Assembly: GCA_903905665.1 (NCBI GenBank)
Contig: CAIVHJ010000246.1
Location: forward strand, 1-7,292
Direction of reading: 5' to 3'
From: an uncultured Phycisphaerales bacterium
GTDB lineage: Bacteria; Planctomycetota; Phycisphaerae; UBA1845; CAIVHJ01
Length of the DNA stretch: 7,292 nt
Program-made: the position numbers and the translations under genes
In this document: in pieces, positions 1 to 5,380 of the stretch
How the letters are laid out: each line of letters opens with the position of its first letter
Position numbering within the stretch: the first letter of the stretch is position 1
The notes under the pieces: model-generated
Database searches by the model: none
Told to the model about the DNA's origin: nothing
Seen by the model: only the letters and a program-made list of their open reading frames with translations

Positions 1-208
1 ACGGATACCCATACAAGAACTGGTTGTAGGCCACAATGCCTCCACGATGATGTCTCGCAATGAGTTGACGGAAGAACTGTTCTTCTTGGGAAGCCATGTT
101 GGGGGGAATGGTGTCTTGAGGGTTGCTTTCAAACAAAAAGAAAATAACGCCAGATATTGAGATTAGTGCCATTACCCCCAATATCTCTATCCAATGTCTC
201 TTGAGCAT
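1..208 (-). CDS. N-terminus of a membrane-anchored protein, possibly DUF305-like (partial)
   Basis: The minus strand reads open from an ATG at 208-206 to the window edge, giving 69 residues with the C-terminus missing. Residues 1-5 are short and basic (MLKRH). Residues 6-26 form one hydrophobic segment (through ALISISGVIFFLF), a likely signal anchor. The rest is soluble, with a stretch FFRQLIARHHRGG at residues 45-57. A double histidine after an F-x-x-x-(M/L)-I core resembles the first motif of DUF305 (ferritin-like, often secreted and copper-associated) proteins. The match is from memory and short, so the family is tentative. The start is uncertain: the nearest GGAG (227-224) lies 15 bases upstream, further than usual, and the same frame stays open back to about 322 without another ATG. 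The function is unknown. Confidence 0.5.
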   Translation of the reverse strand, partial: MLKRHWIEILGVMALISISGVIFFLFESNPQDTIPPNMASQEEQFFRQLIARHHRGGIVAYNQFLYGYP

Positions 209-638
209 GAAGGTGTTGTCCAGCTCCAATCGGAATTTGAGAAGGTCGCAGTTTGAGTTAATCTTAATGTAATACCGAATGGAGAATTTTTCAATGTCAA
301 GAAAACGTAGGTATCTGTCGGATCAGCAAAAGTTATAAATTTCCCCGGCAGATCCGAAACATGGTAATTGAATCGCATGAACCGACAAGCAAGGGTGGTT
401 TGTGATTTACGAGTACGAGTATGTCTACATTCTTTTTCCTGTAAACATGGCATTTGCCACAAAACTAACAAATGTAATTCCAATGAACATCGGTCTGTCC
501 TGGTTCAGCGTGAAATGGAGGAACGATCCATCTGGGATCGTGAGGTTCCGCCGTGTGGCTGCGTTTTTGAGGCATGAGGGTTGCTCCAAACTGTCGGTCA
601 AAGGGTTGGAGGTGAAGTTTTCACTCCACCTCCGTTGA
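209..638. other. Region without a convincing gene, left of the IS remnant
   Basis: These 430 bases look more AT-rich than the genes to the right. Short open frames occur on both strands, but none gives a recognisable protein, a good ribosome binding site or a domain. There is no orfA of an IS3 element and no copy of the terminal sequence seen at the right end of the IS. A possible -35 hexamer TTGACA for the leftward gene lies at 300-295 on the minus strand, without a good -10 at normal spacing. The right end carries nested palindromes listed separately. The stretch may include decayed genes. Confidence 0.5.
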
Positions 639-647
639 CAGTTTGTC
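591..647. repeat. Nested palindromes at the left edge of the IS remnant
   Basis: The arms GGAGGTG (608-614) and CACCTCC (627-633) form a perfect 7-bp stem with a 12-base loop. A shorter alternative stem GTGAA/TTCAC (612-616/620-624) lies inside it. Outside, CTGTC (591-595) can pair with GACAG (637-641), and GACA/TGTC (637-640/644-647) overlaps that. The structure lies directly before the point where recognisable transposase sequence begins. It may mark a deletion junction or another element's end. There is no T tract, so it is not an obvious terminator. Confidence 0.45.
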
Positions 648-1383
648 AGTACTCAGCGCTATCAACCGCAGTGGCGTGACGATGAAGTTCGGTTGGTTCA
701 GCAGATCCATGAGCAGGTGCGTCGTCACCCGCGATATGGATATCGACGAATCTGGGCCTTATTACGGTCGGAGGGTTGGAAGGTGAATCGCAAACGAGTG
801 TATCGGCTATGGAAACGGGAAGGACTCAAAGTGCCCAGGAAACAGCATAAAAAGCGTCGTTTGGGTCAAAGTGGCAACGGCATTGTTCGCCACCGACCGG
901 CGTATCCGAATCATGTTTGGGCTTGGGATTTCATCTTCGACCCCGACGAGCGGGGTCGATCCTTGAAGTGGTTCAGCCTGATCGACGAGTACACCCGCGA
1001 GTGGTTGGCCTTAGAGGCGGATCGTTCGATGACGGCAACCGACGTGATCGATATCCTCGCTCAGGTGTTTTGGGTTCGGGGTGTGCCCCAGCACATCCGC
1101 AGCGACAACGGTCCGGAGTTCATCGCGACAGCGATTCAGAGCTACCTGGCAACCGCCTAGGTAGACACCTTATACATCGAACCGGGATCGCTGTGGGAGA
1201 ACGGTTATGCAGAAAGTTTCAATGGCAAGTTACGAGACGAGTTGCTGAATGCAGAGTCGTTTGCGGACCTGTCCGAAGCTCAGACATTGGCCGCCGCCTG
1301 GCAAAGCGAGTACAATCACCACCGTCCCCATAGCAGTTTGGGATACAAAACACCGGCGGAGTTCGCCGCCGCATTCGCGGCTC

Positions 1384-1402
1384 TTGGGGGCTCTGCCCCC
1401 AA
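1384..1402 (+). repeat. GC-rich hairpin within the transposase 3' end
   Basis: The arms TTGGGGGC (1384-1391) and GCCCCCAA (1395-1402) are a perfect 8-bp inverted repeat with a TCT loop. It falls in the non-conserved C-terminal tail of OrfB, 107 bases before the IS right end. It could be a transcription or translation barrier near the element's end. No T tract follows. Confidence 0.6.
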
Positions 1403-1408
1403 ATCGCC

Positions 1409-1435
1409 CGGCTTCTTCCCCTCCGGAAAGCACCG
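1409..1435 (+). repeat. 27-base repeat, copy A (in the IS tail)
   Basis: This stretch (beginning CGGCTTCTT and ending GAAAGCACCG) recurs at 5214-5241 with one inserted T and one C-to-T change. It covers the last codons of the transposase frame. The shared core CCCCTCCGGAAAGCA is identical in both. The repeat contains a small TTCC...GGAA dyad. Confidence 0.75.
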
Positions 1436-1509
1436 AAGAGGAAAAGCCCGTAAATGAAAACATGGTCCCGACTCTCATAACCACTGGTACAGAATTCGGG
1501 GGCAGGTCA

Positions 1510-1923
1510 ATCCTTCTGCCGTCGCTCTCCCGAGCCAGAGAGATGGCGATGCAGACCAAATGTGGCTTCGACCTCAAGACCATCGGAGACGCACTCAACG
1601 TCTATGCCTCAGAGAACCAAAACGAATACCCGCCGAAACTCGATCTGCTCCTTGATACTGGTGTGATTACCGAGAACACGCTGATCTGCCCGACCTCTGG
1701 CGATACGCTCGGGAAAGTATCGTATATCTATGTCCCGCCTATGAATATGGATCAATGCCTCAAAAATCCCCGCCAAATCGTCGCATACGAGCCCCCCGCC
1801 AATCACAATCATAATGGTGGAAACGTGCTGTTTTGCGATGGTTCGGTGATGTTTGTCAAAGCCGGCGACTGGGTTTCCATCATGAATCGCGGTGGCATTA
1901 AGAACCCCCCTCCGATCCAGTAG
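1510..1923 (+). pseudogene. Prepilin-like protein (DUF1559 / H-X9-DG type), N-terminus removed by the IS
   Basis: These 137 codons begin ILLPSLSRARE, the segment that in planctomycete pseudopilin-like proteins directly follows the hydrophobic N-terminal helix. They continue with a Cys and a KTIGDALNVYASENQNEYPP stretch, matching the usual C-x-x-(N/D)-L-x-x-I-G-x-A-l-x-x-Y-A-x-x-N pattern. Near the end, HNHNGGNVLFCDGSV resembles the processing-associated H-X9-DG motif, though here the histidines lie 8 and 10 residues before Asp-Gly. The prepilin peptidase site, the methylated Phe and most of the membrane helix are missing; they would have been encoded where the IS now sits. An ATG at 1462 inside the IS tail is in frame and would add 16 residues, but no good ribosome binding site precedes it. 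Without its leader the product could not enter a type II secretion or type IV pilus route. The C-terminus (KNPPPIQ, TAG at 1921) seems original. Confidence 0.78.
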
Positions 1924-2162
1924 CAACCGCTCCAACACCTTTCGTTTCGTGCATCGGTTATCGGACGCTGCCTCCCCACCAAGACTCAACGAGACGCTCA
2001 CGGAGTACATAACCACGCTCCTCCTGTACGTGCGGATCTATAATAATTAAGGCGAGAAAGTGTCGCAGGATCATCGAGGTATGGTCGATATTTTGTGTGA
2101 CTGAATAGATTGAACCCTACATGTAGTTGCTTAACAATTGGATTTCGGGGTGCAAAAAATTT

Positions 2163-2180
2163 TTCCGTCGGAACTTCCGT
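2163..2180 (+). promoter_or_regulatory. Alternating TTCCG/CGGAA half-sites, possible operator
   Basis: The bases TTCCG-T-CGGAA-C-TTCCG form two overlapping palindromes sharing the middle half-site, with half-sites every 6 bases. TTCCGT recurs exactly 12 bases on (2163-2168, 2175-2180). Such alternating half-sites can bind a multimeric regulator. They lie about 275 bases before the reductase start, just upstream of the TTGTGG array. No regulator family is assigned. Confidence 0.3.
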
Positions 2181-2203
2181 GGTGAACTATGGTTAGGAGA
2201 ATC

Positions 2204-2280
2204 TGCAAAAAAATTGTGGTTTTCCACTGGCGGCCTACTACATCTTGTGGTAGATTTCTTCTGCCACTCAATTCTTGTGG
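2204..2280 (+). promoter_or_regulatory. Putative NrdR-box array upstream of nrdJ
   Basis: Three TTGTGG motifs end at 2219, 2250 and 2280, spaced 31 and 30 bp, close to three helical turns. The middle 16-mer (2235-2250, CTACTACATCTTGTGG) fits the known NrdR box, approximately ACACWATATMTTGTGT, in its central ACATC and right half. The third (2265-2280, CACTCAATTCTTGTGG) and first (2204-2219, TGCAAAAAAATTGTGG) mainly keep the right half. NrdR is an ATP/dATP-sensing repressor that binds paired boxes about this far apart before ribonucleotide reductase genes. The location, 174 bases before the ATG of a reductase, supports the assignment. The nrdR gene is not in the window. Confidence 0.5.
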
Positions 2281-2453
2281 TGATCGTTTTCATTGTCATC
2301 CGCCAGAGATGAATCGCCTTTTTGGGGTGCTGACATCCCGGAGGGGGATGGTGCGCGCTGTTTTTGTCGCTTTTCCGGTAACACATTGGAGATCGAAGAG
2401 TCGGAGCCTTCTGCCATGAGGGCAGGAGCAGGAATCGGAATGGAGTGTCTCAC

Positions 2454-5069
2454 ATGTCAGTCATAACTGCGACGCGATTGAGACCAGTCCAGGACAGATT
2501 CGAGGACACGGATGTTCTGAATTTGACCGAAAATTCCCGCCGCGTACTGGAAGCCCGTTATTTGAAGAAGAATGAGGCGGGTGAATGCATCGAGATGCCG
2601 GAGCAAATGTTCCGGCGCGTCGCCAAAACGATGGCCGACGTGGAGTTGGTCTATCATCAGGACGAGCGCAATCGTCAGAAATGGGAAGACCTTTATTACG
2701 AGTTAATGGCCCGTCAGGAATTCATGCCCAACAGCCCCACCCTGATGAATTCCGGGCGAGAAATGGGGATGCTCAGCGCGTGTTTTGTGTTGCCGGTGAA
2801 GGATTCGATTGAAGAAATTTTTGAGTCGATCAAGCACACGGCATTGATTCAGAAGGCTGGTGGAGGCACAGGGTTTGCGTTTGACGAGTTGCGTCCGACG
2901 GGAGATTTCATCAAGACTTCCGGTGGAACGACGAGCGGTCCGATCAGTTTCTGGAAAGCGTTCAGCGAAGCCACCAACGCTATTCAGCAGGGGGCGTTCC
3001 GCCGCGGGGCGAACATGGGGATGATGTATATCCAGCACCCCGACATTCTGAAGTTTCTCCATGCCAAGCAGGACTTGACGCAGTTCACGAATTACAACAT
3101 TTCGGTCAAGATTCCAGATGCGTGGATGAACGAGTTTCGGAAGAATCCCGATTCACCCCATATCGTTGTGAATCCCCGGAACGGGAAGAAGTGGTATCTT
3201 CCCAAGACGATCGAGATATGGAAATACGACGTTCGTACGCTGATTCCGTGCGACGATGAAACGGGACCGGGACAGGAAGTTTACAGCAAGCGTGATATCT
3301 GGAACATCATCGTTCAGAATGCGTGGAAAACGGGCGAACCCGGTGTGGTGTTCATCGACCGGATCAATCAGTTCAATCCCACGCCGCACGTCGGCCGGAT
3401 TGAGGCGACGAATCCGTGCGGTGAGCAGCCGCTGTTGCCGTACGAAGCGTGCAATCTGGGCAGCATCAATTTGGGCGTGTTTGTGCGAAACAGTTGCACG
3501 GATCAGGCGTATGTGGACTGGGACACGCTGCGAACGTGCGTGCACCACAGCGTGCGATTTCTTGATAACGTCATCGACGCCAATAATTACCCGCTGCCGC
3601 AGATCGACCAGATGTGCAAAGCCAACCGCAAGATCGGGCTGGGGATCATGGGATTTTCCGATGCGCTGTACAAACTGAGCGTGCGGTACAGCAGCGACGA
3701 GGGGATTCGCTGGGGCGAGAAGTTCATGAAATTCGTGAACGACGAGTCGCATCATTACAGCGAGTATCTGGCGGATGAGCGCGGGTGTTTCCCGAATTGG
3801 AAAGACAGCACTTGGGATACGGAGCATCATCGCAAGCAGAGGAACGCCTGCTGTACAACGGTCGCACCGACGGGGACGATCAGCATCATCGCCGACTGTT
3901 CCGGCGGGATCGAACCGCTGTTCAGTCCGGCGTTTTTCCGCAACGTGCTCAAGGGGCAGAAACAGGGTGAGAAACCGTTGGTTGAAATCAACCCCATTTT
4001 CCGCCAGGTGGCGGAGGAGCGGGGGTTTTATAGCGAGGGTTTGATGGATCGCATTGCCACGGAAGGCACCCTCGCCTTTATTGAGGGGATACCGGACGAT
4101 GTTCGGCAAGTGTTTGTGTGCGCGCACGACATCGAACCGGAGTGGCACGTTCGGATGCAGGCGGCCTTCCAGAAGCACAATGATTCGTCGATATCCAAGA
4201 CAATCAATTTTGCTCATGAGGCTGCGGTCGAAGACGTGGAGAAGATTTACAATCTCGCCTTCGACCTTGGGTGCAAGGGGGTGACGGTTTATCGGGACGG
4301 GTGCCGGTCGTCGCAACCGATGGCGCTGAAGGACAGCGAGAAGAAGCATCAGCAGGAAGCGTCGGGTCAGTCCCCGAGCGCCGTTGAAGCGGTGGTCAAG
4401 ATCATTGAGAAGCCGTTCGAGCCGAAAGACCTTCCTGAGATCGTCAGCGGATTGCGGATACGGCAGATGACGCCGTTCGGGAACATGCATGTGAAGATCA
4501 CGGTGGACCCGAAGACTGAAAAAGAGCTGGAAGTCTTCGCGCAGCTGGGCAAGGGAGGGGACCTGGCGAACAGCGATCTGGAGGCGATTTGTCGGATGAT
4601 CAGTCTTTGGTTGCGATCGGGGGGGTCGCTGAAACACGTGATCAATCAGCTCAAGGATATCGGTTCGTCGATGACGATCCCGACGAAGGAAGGCAAGATC
4701 ATGAGTCTGGGCGATGGAGTGGCTCAGGCTTTGAAGAAATATCAGAGGGCCAAGGAGCGATTCGGATTGGAGAATCTGCTTCTGGGTCGCATGGATTCTA
4801 ACGAACTCGATCGCCCCCCGTCTTCGGTTGGCTCCGGTCAAGGTAATGGCAACGGGGCGGGGAATGGAAACGGGAAGCGCAACGGTCCTAATCACGGTCT
4901 GCGCCACACCACAAATCCTGGGATGCCTGCAACGATCGGAGATGCGGGCATCTCCACTCCTATTCGAATCGAGCCGCGGTACAAGGTGCAATGTCCCGAA
5001 TGCCATGCGACACTTTACTTTAGCGAAGGGTGCGTGCAGTGCCCCAGTTGCGGGTATGCCCAATGCTGA
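2454..5069 (+). CDS. nrdJ: Class II adenosylcobalamin-dependent ribonucleotide reductase
   Basis: Reduces ribonucleotides to deoxyribonucleotides in the cytoplasm using a thiyl radical generated from adenosylcobalamin; it needs no oxygen and no NrdB subunit. The product is 871 residues from ATG 2454, chosen because GGAG (2442-2445) sits 8 bases before it; an in-frame GTG at 2445 would add three. No N-terminal ATP-cone is visible. PNSPTLMNSG and SACFVLP (Cys110) open the catalytic barrel. NPCGE carries Asn320, the radical Cys322 and Glu324. EACNLGS supplies Cys333, the likely disulfide partner of Cys110. APTGTIS (471-477) and SGGIEP (483-488) are phosphate-binding and substrate loops, and GCKGVTVYRDGCR ends the catalytic part. 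A TSCPD domain follows (about 668-755), then a Gly/Asn linker (795-811). The tail has Cys847, 850, 860, 863, 866 and 871, a zinc-ribbon-like and redox-shuttle end. All expected catalytic residues are present, so it should be active. It seems monocistronic, with a terminator at 5232-5277. Confidence 0.96.
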   Translation: MSVITATRLRPVQDRFEDTDVLNLTENSRRVLEARYLKKNEAGECIEMPEQMFRRVAKTMADVELVYHQDERNRQKWEDLYYELMARQEFMPNSPTLMNSGREMGMLSACFVLPVKDSIEEIFESIKHTALIQKAGGGTGFAFDELRPTGDFIKTSGGTTSGPISFWKAFSEATNAIQQGAFRRGANMGMMYIQHPDILKFLHAKQDLTQFTNYNISVKIPDAWMNEFRKNPDSPHIVVNPRNGKKWYLPKTIEIWKYDVRTLIPCDDETGPGQEVYSKRDIWNIIVQNAWKTGEPGVVFIDRINQFNPTPHVGRIEATNPCGEQPLLPYEACNLGSINLGVFVRNSCTDQAYVDWDTLRTCVHHSVRFLDNVIDANNYPLPQIDQMCKANRKIGLGIMGFSDALYKLSVRYSSDEGIRWGEKFMKFVNDESHHYSEYLADERGCFPNWKDSTWDTEHHRKQRNACCTTVAPTGTISIIADCSGGIEPLFSPAFFRNVLKGQKQGEKPLVEINPIFRQVAEERGFYSEGLMDRIATEGTLAFIEGIPDDVRQVFVCAHDIEPEWHVRMQAAFQKHNDSSISKTINFAHEAAVEDVEKIYNLAFDLGCKGVTVYRDGCRSSQPMALKDSEKKHQQEASGQSPSAVEAVVKIIEKPFEPKDLPEIVSGLRIRQMTPFGNMHVKITVDPKTEKELEVFAQLGKGGDLANSDLEAICRMISLWLRSGGSLKHVINQLKDIGSSMTIPTKEGKIMSLGDGVAQALKKYQRAKERFGLENLLLGRMDSNELDRPPSSVGSGQGNGNGAGNGNGKRNGPNHGLRHTTNPGMPATIGDAGISTPIRIEPRYKVQCPECHATLYFSEGCVQCPSCGYAQC

Positions 5070-5099
5070 AAGGGAAATAAGAAAAATCGTCCGATAAAT

Positions 5100-5126
5100 T
5101 TGAAATCGTGGGATTTGTGCTATAAA
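5100..5126 (+). promoter_or_regulatory. Possible sigma-70-type promoter
   Basis: TTGAAA (5100-5105) and TATAAA (5121-5126) each differ from consensus at one or two positions, with a short 15-base spacer (16 if TTTGAA is used). It would start transcripts near 5133, which would run into the terminator at 5277. Local AT richness makes chance occurrence likely. Confidence 0.3.
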
Positions 5127-5213
5127 ACATAATTGGAGGATGCATGTCCGGCCGATAGTTGAGACAGAGGATTTATAATTTCATAGAGGGTTGGAACGCA
5201 GGTTTGTATCCAT

Positions 5214-5241
5214 CGGCTTCTTTCCCCTCCGGAAAGCATCG
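5214..5241 (+). repeat. 27-base repeat, copy B (before the terminator)
   Basis: Matches 1409-1435 in the IS tail over its whole length except one extra T and one T for C. Its last bases (GAAAGCA, 5232-5238) are the left arm of the outer stem of the following terminator, so the repeat and terminator overlap. Confidence 0.75.
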
Positions 5242-5277
5242 GGGACGCTCAGTGAGCACTCGGTGCTTTCTTTTTTT
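5232..5277 (+). terminator. Intrinsic terminator after nrdJ
   Basis: An outer stem GAAAGCA/TGCTTTC (5232-5238/5264-5270) is followed at once by seven T (5271-5277). A more compact alternative is AGCAC-TCG-GTGCT (5255-5267) before TTCTTTTTTT. A further small stem GCTC/GAGC (5247-5250/5254-5257) lies within. The orientation fits rightward transcripts, so it should end the nrdJ message or a small RNA starting after nrdJ, and isolate the next gene. Confidence 0.75.
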
Positions 5278-5279
5278 GT

Positions 5280-5309
5280 ATAGCAAACACCATGCAAGCG
5301 TGGTGCTAT
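5280..5309 (+). repeat. Second hairpin directly after the terminator T tract
   Basis: CACCATG (5288-5294) pairs with CGTGGTG (5299-5305) over 7 bp, with one T-G pair and loop CAAG. ATAG/CTAT (5280-5283/5306-5309) extends it after a 4-base bulge. No T run follows on the plus strand. It may protect a transcript end or be part of a REP-like unit with the terminator and repeat copy B. Confidence 0.45.
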
Positions 5310-5380
5310 CTACAGAAGTCAAGTAGAATTCCACTCGGTTCACATCAGATTGGATTCCACAAATCACAGGAGTACTTGCC

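Larger units (their letters stand above)
639..1457 (+). pseudogene. IS3-family transposase OrfB, truncated at the 5' end and with an internal TAG
   Basis: OrfB of IS3 elements is the DDE integrase-type catalytic part of the OrfAB transposase. One frame runs 639-1457 broken only by TAG at 1158-1160. Domains in order: an HTH_21-type segment (about 690-830, with RRHPRYGYRRIWALLR), then the rve/RNase H-like core. The triad is visible: Asp at 927-929 (WAWDF), Asp at 1104-1106 (SDNGPEF) and Glu at 1212-1214 (YAESF). The last two are separated by exactly 35 codons counting the TAG, which is the DD(35)E spacing. The C-terminal motif YNHHRPHSSLGY is intact. No frameshift is seen, so the stop is a single later substitution. 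A TTG at 693 could start a shorter product, but that would end before the catalytic Glu. The last 25 or so codons (LGGSAPKSPG onwards) look like read-through into a hairpin and repeat rather than conserved transposase. Inactive unless the stop is suppressed. Confidence 0.88.
639..1509 (+). mobile_element. IS3-family insertion sequence remnant, left end missing
   Basis: The segment holds most of an IS3-type orfB and the element's probable right terminus. Transposase similarity starts about 639 with codons reading FVSTQRYQPQ, which matches the segment just upstream of the HTH_21 region in this type of OrfB. The right end is set at 1509: the sequence CGGGGGCAGGTCA ends in CA, as IS3-family right ends do, and the next base begins an unrelated recognisable coding segment. 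The expected left terminal repeat (TGACCTGCCCC-like, the reverse complement of the right tip) is not found upstream, and orfA is absent. The element is therefore 5'-truncated and cannot move by itself. A target-site duplication cannot be tested because the left end is lost. Confidence 0.8.
1924..2453 (+). other. Long non-coding leader before the ribonucleotide reductase gene
   Basis: About 530 bases with no credible gene. The first 150 or so follow the prepilin remnant and show no clear terminator. From 2110 the region carries A/T tracts (a run of six A then five T at 2154-2164; seven A at 2207-2213), a perfect 10-bp palindrome CTACATGTAG (2117-2126), TTCCG half-sites and TTGTGG motifs. Small hairpins lie in the probable 5' leader: CATCCC/GGGATG (2334-2339/2345-2350) and CTTCTGCC/GGCAGGAG with one G-U pair (2408-2415/2421-2428). 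A possible promoter is TTGAAC (2110-2115) with AACAAT 17 bases on, but it is weak. I found no B12 box. Confidence 0.55.
5070..5380 (+). other. Intergenic region between nrdJ and the exported-protein gene
   Basis: These 311 bases hold, in order, a promoter-like pair, copy B of the 27-base repeat, an intrinsic terminator and a second hairpin (each listed). From 5310 to 5367 nothing firm is seen apart from two ATTCCAC motifs (5328-5334, 5354-5360). The promoter of the downstream gene should lie here but I cannot assign it. Confidence 0.6.

Noticed and set aside
187..483. 98-codon minus-strand open frame in the left region
   Set aside because: It overlaps the start of the better-supported leftward gene in a different frame, has no recognisable motif and no good ribosome binding site.
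368..638. Two overlapping plus-strand open frames before the transposase, considered as orfA
   Set aside because: Neither shows the helix-turn-helix or leucine-zipper pattern of IS3 OrfA, and they do not join the OrfB frame.
1158..1160. Programmed readthrough or recoding of the TAG in the transposase
   Set aside because: IS3 elements use frameshifting between orfA and orfB, not stop readthrough inside the catalytic domain. The element is also truncated, so a plain nonsense mutation is the simpler reading.
2224..2230. CCACTGG in the nrdJ leader, recalling the GCCACTG element of cobalamin riboswitches
   Set aside because: A B12 riboswitch would be attractive before a B12-dependent enzyme, but no B12 box (GAGACCTGCC-like) or other conserved core is seen upstream, and the flanks do not fit.
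3153..5063. A 636-codon open frame on the minus strand
   Set aside because: It lies wholly antisense to the intact reductase gene. Its translation is rich in Arg, His, Leu and Pro with no domain, as expected from the complement of a conserved GC-rich gene.
5140..5178. 12-codon ORF after GGAGG in the nrdJ-downstream region
   Set aside because: The GGAGG touches the ATG with no spacing, and the peptide is very short and unremarkable.
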